Counted from the stretch's first letter, positions 8,121 through 16,613 are shown. The stretch is DNA of 64,000 bases from JALZKA01 sp963715405 (GCA_963715405.1 OY970239.1:1736001-1800000); one strand, 5' to 3'. Notes: generated by a model not told the origin, from the letters alone. Program-made: numbers and translations.

Positions 8121-8138
8121 GCGAGTCCGGGGCGGTGG

Positions 8139-9050
8139 CTACTCGCAGATCGCGATCGTCTTGTATGCCGACGCGTTCCCGAGGAAGTTCATTGCGGCGT
8201 ACCAGTACTTGGGAACGTCGCCGAGGGCGGTCTGCGTCGCCGTCATGCTCTCGTCGAGAGGGCCCGTTGCCGCGATCACGTTGAAGGGGCTTGTCGGTCC
8301 TTTGTGAAGGACGCCGCCGCCGAGCGCACGCTGCGCACCGTTGCAGCGGGCTTCGTTTTGCGACAGCCCTTCCTCGGGAGGGTGCTCGGTCGCGACCTTC
8401 ATCGTGGCGTCGGTCCGCTTGGTGCAGACCGCGACGACCTTGAACTCGTCGCGCGACTCCTGCGCGGCGAACGTGGCGCGCCACCCCGTTGGCACGCTCC
8501 CAGACCTGATCGCACTGAACCCTTCCCCGCTCACGATCGGAGCGGACTCGGTCACATAGTCGAAGCCAGGTGCTCCCTGCTGAAGCGCGCCACCGCCTAC
8601 CGCCCGCCTCGATCCAGGGCACTTCACCTCCTCGCGATGCTCACGGAAAGTCGTGCCGGTGAAGTGCCTCACGGCCAGGGTTACGTTCGCACGCGCGCAG
8701 ACGACGAAGACCTTGAAGGTGGCAGGACTTGCAGCTCCCGAAATCGAGGCGACCCATCCGATCGGCCTCTCCCCCGTCTCCGCGCCGTATTCGTCATCCG
8801 GATCGCTGACCGGGCCGCTCTCACGGAGGCTGGCCTCGGTTGCGGATCCGGACTGGACAATTCCACCCGACAGCGCCCGCGTGCCGTCGGGACAGAGCGT
8901 CACGGCCCCCTTCACCTGAGACGGATTCACGGTAAAGGTCTTGACAACGCCGAACTCGGCATCGTTCGTGGCACCGGCAGCCACACCGGCACAAATCGTG
9001 CACGCGATCACAGCCGTTGCCGAAACTCTCCCCGCCTTGGACCTCACCAC
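8139..9050 (-). CDS. Secreted protein with three cysteine-bearing tandem repeats
   Basis: 303 residues with an N-terminal hydrophobic stretch (SATAVIACTICAGVAAGA) that reads as a signal peptide. Three repeats of about 85-90 residues follow; each begins with a Cys and a Gly-rich turn (CPDGTRALSGG, CPGSRRAVGGG, CNGAQRALGGG) and ends with a beta strand closed by a second Cys (FKVFVVCA, FKVVAVCT, YKTIAICE). One disulfide per repeat is likely. No enzyme motif is visible and I do not recognise a characterised family. It ends 18 bases before the disA promoter region and is transcribed toward disA. Confidence 0.7.
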   Translation of the reverse strand: MVRSKAGRVSATAVIACTICAGVAAGATNDAEFGVVKTFTVNPSQVKGAVTLCPDGTRALSGGIVQSGSATEASLRESGPVSDPDDEYGAETGERPIGWVASISGAASPATFKVFVVCARANVTLAVRHFTGTTFREHREEVKCPGSRRAVGGGALQQGAPGFDYVTESAPIVSGEGFSAIRSGSVPTGWRATFAAQESRDEFKVVAVCTKRTDATMKVATEHPPEEGLSQNEARCNGAQRALGGGVLHKGPTSPFNVIAATGPLDESMTATQTALGDVPKYWYAAMNFLGNASAYKTIAICE

Positions 9051-9080
9051 GCCTCACCCTCGCATACGTCTCATGGCCTG

Positions 9081-9126
9081 TCAATCGCGCTCTCAAACGA
9101 CTGCTCAAACGCTCCCGGTCTAGGCT
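9081..9126 (+). promoter_or_regulatory. SARP-type direct-repeat promoter of the methyltransferase gene
   Basis: CTCAAACG at 9092-9099 and again at 9104-9111, 12 bases apart, with a weaker third copy TCAATCG at 9081 in the same register. Nine bases after the last repeat comes TAGGCT (9121-9126), a TANNNT -10. This is the layout of Streptomyces antibiotic regulatory protein (SARP) targets, in which heptamer repeats replace the -35 about 8 bases before the -10. The Shine-Dalgarno AGAGGAGG (9148-9155) precedes the ATG at 9160. Confidence 0.7.
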
Positions 9127-9159
9127 GCTCGAAACAGTTGCCAACCCAGAGGAGGCCCC

Positions 9160-9984
9160 ATGTCAACCGCGACCCCAGACTCCGAGCTCAAGGCCCGCCA
9201 CAAGAAGATGTGGGCGTCGGGCGACTATCCGTCGATGGTCGAGACCTTTCTTTTGCCGCTCGGACCGCGGCTCGTGGAGGCGTGCGGGATCGAATCAGAG
9301 ATGACAGTCCTCGACGTCGCCGCCGGCACAGGAAATGCCTCGATCCCAGCGGCGCAGCAGGGGGCGAAGGTCACGGCCAGCGATCTGACGCCTGAGCTGC
9401 TGGCGGCCGGGAAGGAGCGCGCGGAGGCGGACGGCATCGAGCTCGACTGGGTCGAGGCCGACGCCGAGAACCTGCCGTTCGAAGACGAGTCGTTCGACGT
9501 CGTCATGTCCTCGATCGGAGCGATGTTCGCTCCGCACCACCAGGACGTCGCCGACGAGCTGGTCCGTGTCTGCAAGCCGGGCGGCACCATCGGAATGCTC
9601 AACTGGACGCCCGAAGGCATGATCGGCGTCCTGTTCAAGACGATGGGTCAGTTCATGCCCCCGCCTCCCCCCGGTGCCCAGCCGCCGCCGCTTTGGGGCT
9701 CGGAAGATCACATGCGTGAGCTCTTCGGCGACCGCGTGGATTGGCGGACGCTCGAGCGCGAGGACCTCGACATCACGGCGTTCGACAAGCCGCACGACTA
9801 CGGCGAGCATTTCAAGGAGCGCTACGGCCCCACGATCGCCGCTCGAGCCAACGCGGAGAAGGACGGCCGCGAGGGCGAGCTCGATAAAGCGCTCGACAGC
9901 TTCTGCGATGAGTGGAACCGCGGCACCGCCGAGGACGCCCGCTTCGCGCAGGAGTATCTGGTCGCGGTGGGGACCCGGGCGTAG
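9160..9984 (+). CDS. Class I SAM-dependent methyltransferase
   Basis: 274 residues, UbiE/Methyltransf_11 type. The SAM-binding motif I is VLDVAAGTGNASIPAA (residues 48-63), motif II includes DWVEADAENLPF and motif III is LVRVCKPGGTIGML. The C-terminal half is variable and carries a proline stretch (PPPPPGAQPPP). The acceptor cannot be inferred. Start ATG 9160 has a strong AGAGGAGG at the right distance. Its promoter carries the same direct repeats as the SARP regulator gene at 14446, so it is a candidate member of that regulon. It converges tail to tail on radA with one base between the stops. Confidence 0.88.
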   Translation: MSTATPDSELKARHKKMWASGDYPSMVETFLLPLGPRLVEACGIESEMTVLDVAAGTGNASIPAAQQGAKVTASDLTPELLAAGKERAEADGIELDWVEADAENLPFEDESFDVVMSSIGAMFAPHHQDVADELVRVCKPGGTIGMLNWTPEGMIGVLFKTMGQFMPPPPPGAQPPPLWGSEDHMRELFGDRVDWRTLEREDLDITAFDKPHDYGEHFKERYGPTIAARANAEKDGREGELDKALDSFCDEWNRGTAEDARFAQEYLVAVGTRA

Positions 9985-9985
9985 C

Positions 9986-11374
9986 TCAGGCGGCCTGGGC
10001 GGCGCTGCTGCGGCCAAGCGCCGCGGCCAGCGCCGCTCGGATCGTCGCCTGAGGTGCGAGGCCCTTCATCGGCTCGCGCTCGGCAGGTCCCAGGACCGGC
10101 GTGAGGCCGAACTTCGCGGCCTCCGCCAGGCGGCGATCGGCGTGACCGACCGAGCGAAGCTCGCCCGTCAGGCCGACCTCGCCGAAGCAGGCGAGTGGCG
10201 TGCCCGACGCGTCAGCCAGAGGCTCGCCGCGATGCGCCGAGACGACCGCCAGCGCAACCGCGAGATCGGCGCCCGGCTCATCCACGCGTACTCCCCCGGC
10301 GATGTTCACGAACACGTCGGCGCTCGCGAGCCCCGGTCCACCGTGGCGGGCGAGCACGGCAAGGATCATTGCCAGGCGGTTACGGTCGACGCCGTTCGCC
10401 ACGCGGCGCGGTGGAACGATCTCGGTGGGCGCTACGAGCGCCTGCACCTCTACCAGCAACGGGCGCGTTCCCTCCATCGAGCAGAGGACACACGAGCCCG
10501 GCGCAGCCGACGCCTCGCCGACGAAGCGCGCCGAGGGGTCCTCGACCTCGACGAGCCCGCCGCCCCGCATCTCGAAGACTCCGACCTCGCTGGTCGCGCC
10601 GAAGCGGTTCTTGAGCGCACGCAGCGTCCGGAAACTCCGCTCGCGCTCACCCTCGAAGAAGAGCACGCAGTCGACGAGATGCTCGAGGACCCGTGGTCCC
10701 GCCACGGCACCCTCCTTGGTCACGTGCCCGACCAGGATCACGGCCGAGCCGATCCGCTTTGCGACCTCGAGGATCGCGTTGGCCGCCTCGCGCACCTGGC
10801 CGACCGAGCCAGGAGCGCCCGTCATTCCCTCGGCGTGGAGGGTCTGGATCGAGTCGATGACGCACGCGTCAGGCCGCTCTGCTTCGAGAGTCGCGAGCAC
10901 GTTCTCGAGCGAGGTCTCGGTGACCGCGGGGACGCTCAGCGCACCGTCGCCGAGGCGCTGGGCTCGCATCCGCACCTGAGCCGCCGACTCCTCGCCGGAG
11001 ACATAAAGCGTGCTGCGTCCCGCTGCCGCCATGTTCCCGAGCGCCATCCCGGTCAGCGTCGACTTACCGATGCCCGGCGAGCCGCCCAGGAGGACGAGCG
11101 AGCCCGGCACGAGGCCGCCACCGAGCACCCGGTCAAGCTCGTCGATGCCGGTGCCGAGGCGCTCGGTCTGAGGCGCCGAGACGTCGCGAAGCGCGACCGG
11201 CTTCGCTGCCGCGCCCTTCCCACGTGCCGTTCTCGCGCCGGGTGCGGACTTAGCCGGCTCCCGTGGCGCCTCGACGAGGGTGTTCCACTCGCCGCACCCC
11301 GCGCACTGACCCGCCCAGCGGAGCGCCTCGTGCCCGCAGGACTGGCAGACGTATGCGGTGTTTCGCGGCATCAC
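9986..11374 (-). CDS. radA: DNA repair protein RadA
   Basis: 462 residues, the usual length. RadA is a RecA-like DnaB-type helicase that promotes branch migration in recombination. Seen: the N-terminal zinc finger with two CxxC pairs (C10-C13 and C24-C27, CQSCG and CAGCGEW), Walker A GGSPGIGKST near residue 100, the RadA signature KNRFG near 255, and the Lon-protease-like C-terminal domain (GGVRVDEPGADLAVALAVVS). In many Actinobacteria radA adjoins disA, which fits their shared interest in branched DNA; here the two are separated by two genes. Confidence 0.95.
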   Translation of the reverse strand: MMPRNTAYVCQSCGHEALRWAGQCAGCGEWNTLVEAPREPAKSAPGARTARGKGAAAKPVALRDVSAPQTERLGTGIDELDRVLGGGLVPGSLVLLGGSPGIGKSTLTGMALGNMAAAGRSTLYVSGEESAAQVRMRAQRLGDGALSVPAVTETSLENVLATLEAERPDACVIDSIQTLHAEGMTGAPGSVGQVREAANAILEVAKRIGSAVILVGHVTKEGAVAGPRVLEHLVDCVLFFEGERERSFRTLRALKNRFGATSEVGVFEMRGGGLVEVEDPSARFVGEASAAPGSCVLCSMEGTRPLLVEVQALVAPTEIVPPRRVANGVDRNRLAMILAVLARHGGPGLASADVFVNIAGGVRVDEPGADLAVALAVVSAHRGEPLADASGTPLACFGEVGLTGELRSVGHADRRLAEAAKFGLTPVLGPAEREPMKGLAPQATIRAALAAALGRSSAAQAA

Positions 11375-11449
11375 CTAACCCTAGGCACGGAAGCCGACGG
11401 ATTCACCCCCACCGGCGCGTACTGTCGCTCCGTCATTCATTATGGATGC

Positions 11450-13294
11450 GTGAAGGGGATTTCGCCGAGGGGACGGATCGTGGCAGTACTGGCATGCGCC
11501 GTGACGCTCGTCATGCCTACGATCGCTCAAGCCTTCGATCCCGAGCTCGAGGCAAAGAACTTCGCGAAGATCAACGAACGAAACGAGCACATCGTGCTCA
11601 CGCCTGAGTTCCAGACGCGCCTCACCCAGCAGTCGGTGCAGGACAACATCGACCTCGTCGACATTCAGGCGCTCGAGTCCACCGCTGATCTCGAGGATCG
11701 CCGGAACTTCTTCGGCAACGTCTGCTTTCAGCGAAAGCAGCAGTGCTCTGGCGACGTCCGCTTCTACGACTGGAACGGCACGGCCGGCACGCGCACCCCG
11801 GTGCTCTACACGGCACGCTCAGGCGCGACGATCTCGGGCAACGTGTGGGCGACTGAGGAAGGTCCGGCTGAGCGACCGGCGATCGTCGTGACAAGCGGCT
11901 CCGTCCAAGCGCCTGAGACCCTTTACTGGGGCTTGGCCGCAACTCTCGCGTCCCACGGCTACGTCGTCATGACCTACGACACCCAGGGCCAGAGCCGCTC
12001 GGACACCATGGGCGAGGGCGTTGACGAAAACGAGAACGTGCCTGCCCAGCAGCCGTCGAACTTCGTCGACGGCACGGAGGAGGCGCTCGACTTCATGCTC
12101 TCGACCGAGGCTGCCCCGTACGTGCCGCGGGTCAGCTGCACGACTGGCACCAGCCACGCGGACAAGCAGGAGCGCCGTGTCGACGACGGCCTCAACGCCG
12201 CGTTCAACCCCTTCTGGGAGCTGGTCGATTCCGACCGCATCGGGGTCGCCGGCCAGTCGCTCGGCGCCTCCGCCGTCTCGTTCGTCGGCCAGAAGGACCC
12301 ACGCGTAGACGCGATCGTCGGCTGGGACAACCTGCGCGGCGCCGACAAGGTCTCGGACTGCGCCTCGGCTCCTAACACCCGCACGGACGCGACGATTACG
12401 AAGCCCGCACTCGGCGTCTCGAACGACTACGGGATCACCCAAACGCCGTTTACCTCGGATCCCGATCCGCAGGGCCGCACCGGCGCCTTCCTCGAGTATC
12501 AAGCCGCGGACGTCGATTCGATGCAGGTGAACATCCGGGGCGGCACCCATTTCGAGGCCGCTTTCATCCCCGGCAGCTTCACCCCGCTCCCGCTCGGCGC
12601 CGCGACGCTTCGCGGCAACGACCTCGCCGCCTGGTACACGACCGCCTGGTTCGACAAGTACGTGAAGTGCCCCGGCGAGGCGAACCCGACCGCTTGCGAG
12701 GAAGACGCCGACGCCCGTCTCCTCACCGATCGCTGGCGCGACGACGCGCCGAGCGCGGCGGTGGATCAGAACTCGGACCCGAACGTCTTCTCGTTCTACT
12801 TCCGCTCACGCTTCGACTTCACGGACGCCGGCGGCGCGGACCAAGTCTGCGATGACATGCGCGCCGGCTGTCCGAACATGGCGCCCGACGGTGGGCCGGT
12901 CCCCTATTCGTTCGTGGCCGACGCCTTCGATACGAGCGGCGGGCCCCCGCCCGGCGGCAACTGCACCCTGCCTCAGCAAGGCGGCACCGGTCGCGACACA
13001 CCGATGACGCTGCCGCCCTCCTCCTCCGGCGACGCGATCCGCGGCGGAGATGGCCGCGACCGGCTCCAGGGCGCGAAGGGCAACGACTGCCTCTACGGCC
13101 AGAAGGGCCGCGACCGGCTGGCCGGGGGCCAGGGCACCGACCGCCTGTTGGGCGGACCCGGCCACGACCACCTCAGCGGCGGGCCTGGAGTCGACACGCT
13201 CATCTGCGGCCCGGGGTCCAAGGACATGGCCAAGGGCGATGGGGAGGACACGGTTAAGCCCTCCTGCGAGCGCGTCCGCGGCCTCCCAAACTGA
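11450..13294 (+). CDS. Secreted alpha/beta hydrolase with C-terminal RTX-like glycine repeats
   Basis: 614 residues from GTG 11450. The start is followed by a signal peptide (GRIVAVLACAVTLVMPTIAQA). The middle is an alpha/beta-hydrolase: VIVTSG strand, MTYDTQGQGRS-like turn, and nucleophile elbow GVAGQSLGAS. The C-terminal 70 residues contain six or seven GGxGxDxL nonapeptides (GGDGRDRLQG, GGQGTDRLLG, GGPGHDHLSG), the calcium-binding beta-roll of RTX proteins. Four or more Cys pairs suit an extracellular protein. Family substrates range from esters to dienelactones; none can be chosen. The same frame stays open upstream across radA antisense, but signal peptide and homology place the start here. 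Confidence 0.8.
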   Translation: MKGISPRGRIVAVLACAVTLVMPTIAQAFDPELEAKNFAKINERNEHIVLTPEFQTRLTQQSVQDNIDLVDIQALESTADLEDRRNFFGNVCFQRKQQCSGDVRFYDWNGTAGTRTPVLYTARSGATISGNVWATEEGPAERPAIVVTSGSVQAPETLYWGLAATLASHGYVVMTYDTQGQSRSDTMGEGVDENENVPAQQPSNFVDGTEEALDFMLSTEAAPYVPRVSCTTGTSHADKQERRVDDGLNAAFNPFWELVDSDRIGVAGQSLGASAVSFVGQKDPRVDAIVGWDNLRGADKVSDCASAPNTRTDATITKPALGVSNDYGITQTPFTSDPDPQGRTGAFLEYQAADVDSMQVNIRGGTHFEAAFIPGSFTPLPLGAATLRGNDLAAWYTTAWFDKYVKCPGEANPTACEEDADARLLTDRWRDDAPSAAVDQNSDPNVFSFYFRSRFDFTDAGGADQVCDDMRAGCPNMAPDGGPVPYSFVADAFDTSGGPPPGGNCTLPQQGGTGRDTPMTLPPSSSGDAIRGGDGRDRLQGAKGNDCLYGQKGRDRLAGGQGTDRLLGGPGHDHLSGGPGVDTLICGPGSKDMAKGDGEDTVKPSCERVRGLPN

Positions 13295-13296
13295 CG

Positions 13297-13340
13297 AAAC
13301 GTCCAACGCTGGTGGCTATAGGACCTACCGCTGGACGTTT
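13297..13340. terminator. Hairpin between convergent genes
   Basis: AAACGTCCA (13297-13305) and TGGACGTTT (13332-13340) pair perfectly across a 26-base loop between the stops of the hydrolase gene and the lipoprotein gene. The arms end in AAA/TTT, so it can act as a bidirectional terminator. Confidence 0.5.
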
Positions 13341-13345
13341 GGCAA

Positions 13346-14065
13346 CTATCTCGTCGGGATGCTCGACTGGGAACACCTCGTGTTCGGCGAGCCCATGCCC
13401 GAATCGCCGGTGTAGCTCACGCAGGACGAGTAGCGGATCTCCTCCGCCGCGAACGGCAGGACGATCGACGCCTCGCTCAATCCGGGCCTTGTCTGCTCGA
13501 TCCGGTCCACCTGGATGAAGTTGAGCTTGCCCGTCGCCTCGGCGTCGGCAATGGCTGACGCGTACGAGAAGAAGCTCGAGCCCTGGATCGAGCGCTCGTC
13601 GGGGTGGCGGAACACCGTCGTGTAGCGGGTGCCACCGCCGGCGGGCTCGACCTCGAGCTCCCTCCGGGGCTCGACGAAGACGAGATGGTCCGGGGAAGTG
13701 GTCTCCGAGAGCTCGCCGGCAGCAACGCGGTAGGCGGTGTTGGCCTCGGGGCTCGCCTCGAACTCGAACCCGCCATCCTCGTCCGTCTCGATCGTTTCGA
13801 GCTCTTCGAAGTCGCCCTGGAACGGATAGGGGTCGGCTTCGAGCACCACGGTCTCGCCCGAAAGCTCCTCATCGCCTTGCGTCAGCCGTCCCTCGAGCCT
13901 CGTGCTCTCGCCCCACTCGAGCACCCGCTGGGCAGTGCTCAGCTCGAGCCCAGGCGGAACCCGGTCCTCGAAGCTGGGCGAGACGTCCTCTCCTTCGCCG
14001 CACCCCGCTCCGAGGCAGGCGAGGGAGGTGATCAGAACTGCGGATCCCAGTGCGCGCGAGCGCAA
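13346..14065 (-). CDS. Putative lipoprotein
   Basis: 239 residues from TTG 14065, which is 5 bases past the stop of the upstream small membrane protein gene. The N-terminus (LRSRALGSAVLITSLACLGAGC) is a lipoprotein signal with lipobox LGAGC, so the mature protein would be anchored by an acylated Cys. The rest is beta-rich, with an Ig-like segment (STRLEGRLTQGDEELSGETV, then AYRVAAGELS) like carboxypeptidase-regulatory or surface Ig folds. I do not recognise a family of known function. The longer frame from 14179 only reads through the upstream gene out of phase. Confidence 0.6.
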   Translation of the reverse strand: MRSRALGSAVLITSLACLGAGCGEGEDVSPSFEDRVPPGLELSTAQRVLEWGESTRLEGRLTQGDEELSGETVVLEADPYPFQGDFEELETIETDEDGGFEFEASPEANTAYRVAAGELSETTSPDHLVFVEPRRELEVEPAGGGTRYTTVFRHPDERSIQGSSFFSYASAIADAEATGKLNFIQVDRIEQTRPGLSEASIVLPFAAEEIRYSSCVSYTGDSGMGSPNTRCSQSSIPTR

Positions 14066-14069
14066 GCCG

Positions 14070-14366
14070 CTAGCTGTTGGCCCCGGATCCGCCGCCTTCC
14101 GAGCCGCCGCCGCCTTCGGAGCCACCGCTGCCCTCGGTCTCTCCGCCACCGGCATCTCCGCCGGCGCCGGCGTCGCCACCGCCGCCGATGTCGAGGCTCA
14201 CGCCCAGGAGAACCAGCGGCCAGAGCAAGACCGCGAGCAGCATCTCGATGATCGCTTCGAGGCTGTCGAGATCGTTGAAGTAGTTGCGCTCGTCACCGAT
14301 CACGCTGCCCGCGACCAGCAGGCCGATAACGATGTAGATGGTCGGAAAGAGCCCGAAGCGGCGCAC
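14070..14366 (-). CDS. Small membrane protein with glycine-rich tail
   Basis: 98 residues. Two hydrophobic segments (TIYIVIGLLVAGSVIG and IIEMLLAVLLWPLVLLGVSL) flank a short acidic loop, and the last 35 residues are almost only Gly, Ser, Glu and Ala. No family recognised. It precedes the lipoprotein gene by 4 bases, so the two should be one transcript. Its upstream region faces the SARP regulator gene, 80 bases away, in divergent orientation. Confidence 0.55.
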   Translation of the reverse strand: MRRFGLFPTIYIVIGLLVAGSVIGDERNYFNDLDSLEAIIEMLLAVLLWPLVLLGVSLDIGGGGDAGAGGDAGGGETEGSGGSEGGGGSEGGGSGANS

Positions 14367-14403
14367 GGCGCAACCCTACATCGGATTGGGAGGTCGTGCA
14401 CGT

Positions 14404-14436
14404 TCAAACGCCTTCTCAAACGCCCTAGCGGATAAT
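14404..14436 (+). promoter_or_regulatory. SARP-type direct-repeat promoter of the regulator gene
   Basis: TTCAAACG (14403-14410) and CTCAAACG (14415-14422), 12 bases apart, are followed after 8 bases by GATAAT (14431-14436) and after 9 more by the ATG of the SARP gene. The match to the sites before the genes at 9160 and 16323 suggests autoregulation. The transcript would have almost no leader. Confidence 0.7.
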
Positions 14437-14445
14437 CGACCGCGG

Positions 14446-16245
14446 ATGCTTGAGATCCAGCTACTTGGGAGCCCCGAGATCCGCCGCGACGGCGAGGCCG
14501 CCGCGGCGGTCCGCGGGCAGAAGGCGTGGGGTCTCCTCGCATACCTGGTCCTGAGCGAGCTGCGAAATCCGTCGCGCCAGCACCTGGCTGAGTTGCTCTT
14601 CGCGGACGCCGCTGATCCCCTGCGCTCACTTCGCTGGAACCTCTCCGAGCTGCGGCGAGCCCTCGGCAAGGACGTGCTGGGCGCACGAAGCGCCGCATTG
14701 GCTCTCGATCCCGCCGACCGGGTGGATGTGGACGTCCTCGTCCGCGGAACGCCGCAGGAGGCGCTCGCGCTGCCCGGGCTCGGGCGCGAGCTGCTGGAAG
14801 GGATGCGCTTCGACCCCTCCCCCGCCTTCGACGAGTGGCTCGCGCACGAGCGCCGCCGGCTCGTCGGCGCAGCGTCAGCGGCCCTTCACGAGGCGGCCCT
14901 GGACCGCCTGGCTGACCGGCGTCCTAAAGATGCTCTGCCGCTCGCTCGCCGGCTGGTCGAGCTCGACAACTACGACGAAAACTTTCACGAGCTTTTGATT
15001 CGCGCCTATTCGCAGGCGGGCGATGCAGCCTCGGCCAAGCGGCAGCTCGAAGCCTGCCGCGCCCTCTTCCGCGACGAGCTTGGGCGTGAGCCCGCCGAGT
15101 CGTTGGCGGAGGCCGCGGAGGAGGAGAGCGCAGACGCGGAGCCCCCATCCACCGGCCTCTCCGTCCGCCACGCCGCGGGCGCTCTGATCGAGGCAGGCGA
15201 AGCGGCGGCGGCTGTCGGGGCAGTCGACACCGGCCTTGCGAGCCTTCGCCGCGCCGCGCATTTGGCACACGAAGCAGGTGCGCGGGAGCAGGAGGCCGAG
15301 GCTCTGCTTGCGCTGGGCTCCACGCTGGTGCACGGCGTGCGCGGGCGCGACGAAGAGGGGGCGGCCCTCCTCCGCCGCGCGGCATTGCTCGCGCAGGAGG
15401 AGAACATGCCGGAGGTGGAGGCGGGCGCGACGCGCGAGCTCGGCTTCGTGGATTTCCTTGCGGGGCGATACGGGCGCAGTGCCACGCATCTCGCCCGCGC
15501 CGCCACCTTGGCCCAGAGTGACGCCCAGCTCTCGGCGATCGAGACGATCCGGGCGGTGGCCGCGGCCGACGTCGGCGCGCACGCGACTGCGCTTCGCCTC
15601 GCCGTCCGCGGCGCGGAGCTCGCGTTTGCGGCAGGCGATCCCAAGCGAAGTGCGCATGCGCTTGTCGTGTCCGGGCGGTCGCGGTTTCTCACCGGGGACC
15701 TCGACGGAGCCAGGATCGACGGCGAGCGCTCGCTCGAGGCCGTCAAGGAAGCGGAGTGGCTTGCCTTCGCGGCATGGCCCGAATCGCTCGTCGCGGAAGT
15801 TGACCTGGCTCGGGGTGAGCTCGACGCGGCGCGTGAGCGGCTCGAATACGCCTTCGCGCTCGCATGCGAGTTCCGGGACCCCTGCTGGGAGGGCTTCGCC
15901 TGCCGTGGCCTCGGCCTGATCGAGGAGCAGAACGGAAACACGGCTGCCGCGCTACGGCAGCTCGAGGACGCGCGCCAGCGCGCGGGCCGGACCACCGACG
16001 CCTGGGTGTGGGGCGAGGCATATGCGCTCGAGGCGCTGGCGCAGGTCGCCGTCAGAGCGGAGTCCCGCAAAGCAGAGTCGCTGGTCGAGGACCTCCGCTC
16101 GCTGGCGGGACGAACGGGAATGCGAGAGATGGCGGCCAGGGCGCTCCTGATGCGCCACCAGCTAGGCGATCCCGACGCACTGGACGCTGCGCGGCTCATC
16201 GCCGCAGAGGTGGAGAACCCCGCCCTCGACGCCGCGCTCGCCTGA
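14446..16245 (+). CDS. SARP/BTAD transcriptional regulator with TPR-like C-terminus
   Basis: 599 residues. The N-terminal winged helix (EIQLLGSPEIRRDG, then KAWGLLAYLVLS and LRSLRWNLSELRRALG) is OmpR-like, and residues about 95-235 are the bacterial transcriptional activation domain (ALPLARRLVELDNYDENFH, then LIRAYSQAGDAASAKRQLE). The remaining 350 residues are Ala-rich TPR-like helical pairs. SARPs bind direct repeats and recruit RNA polymerase. The start ATG 14446 sits just after a direct-repeat promoter; the earlier in-frame ATG 14338 would read through that promoter and the divergent gene. No NB-ARC ATPase domain is present, so it is a medium-size SARP. Confidence 0.88.
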   Translation: MLEIQLLGSPEIRRDGEAAAAVRGQKAWGLLAYLVLSELRNPSRQHLAELLFADAADPLRSLRWNLSELRRALGKDVLGARSAALALDPADRVDVDVLVRGTPQEALALPGLGRELLEGMRFDPSPAFDEWLAHERRRLVGAASAALHEAALDRLADRRPKDALPLARRLVELDNYDENFHELLIRAYSQAGDAASAKRQLEACRALFRDELGREPAESLAEAAEEESADAEPPSTGLSVRHAAGALIEAGEAAAAVGAVDTGLASLRRAAHLAHEAGAREQEAEALLALGSTLVHGVRGRDEEGAALLRRAALLAQEENMPEVEAGATRELGFVDFLAGRYGRSATHLARAATLAQSDAQLSAIETIRAVAAADVGAHATALRLAVRGAELAFAAGDPKRSAHALVVSGRSRFLTGDLDGARIDGERSLEAVKEAEWLAFAAWPESLVAEVDLARGELDAARERLEYAFALACEFRDPCWEGFACRGLGLIEEQNGNTAAALRQLEDARQRAGRTTDAWVWGEAYALEALAQVAVRAESRKAESLVEDLRSLAGRTGMREMAARALLMRHQLGDPDALDAARLIAAEVENPALDAALA

Positions 16246-16251
16246 AAGGGG

Positions 16252-16286
16252 CTCAAACGTTCGCTCACACGCTGGGGGGAGATACT
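16252..16286 (+). promoter_or_regulatory. SARP-type direct-repeat promoter of the DUF4242 gene
   Basis: CTCAAACG (16252-16259) and CTCACACG (16264-16271), 12 bases apart, then 9 bases, then GATACT (16281-16286). It begins 7 bases after the stop of the SARP gene. Leader about 30 bases with an AAGGGAG ribosome binding site before ATG 16323. Confidence 0.68.
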
Positions 16287-16322
16287 TCCGCTTGAAGTCA
16301 ACAACCCGAAGGGAGCAACAGA

Positions 16323-16613
16323 ATGGACCTGTACACGATCGTAAGGCGCAACGCCTGGAAGACGCCGGAGGAGCTGGAAGCGGCAGCCGAACGCTCGAAC
16401 CGCGTGAATGAGGAGATGGCCGACGACGTCCGCTGGATCCGGAGCTACGTCCTTGCCGAAGACGGCGGCGCGTCCGGTTCGGTGTGCATCTATGAGGCGA
16501 CGGGTCCCGATGCGATCCGCGAGCACGCTCGGCGCTCGGACATGCCCGCCGACGAGATCATCCCGATCGCCGACACGGTGGTCGTGAACGAAGACCCGCA
16601 AGCAGCGGTTTGA
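16323..16613 (+). CDS. DUF4242 (SCO4226-like) small protein
   Basis: 96 residues forming a ferredoxin-like alpha/beta barrel pattern: LYTIVRRNAW, a helix with EELEAAAERSN, VRWIRSYVLAED, SVCIYEATGPDAIREHARRS, then a strand IADTVV. The family DUF4242 includes the Streptomyces nickel-binding protein SCO4226; here His in REHARR is conserved, but metal binding is inference. It lies directly downstream of the SARP regulator gene under its own direct-repeat promoter, so it is a likely target. Confidence 0.75.
   Translation: MDLYTIVRRNAWKTPEELEAAAERSNRVNEEMADDVRWIRSYVLAEDGGASGSVCIYEATGPDAIREHARRSDMPADEIIPIADTVVVNEDPQAAV

Noticed and set aside
9674..11449. Open frame of 590 codons antisense to radA, joined to the secreted hydrolase
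   Set aside because: It is the reverse phase of radA; the signal peptide at 11450 marks the real start.
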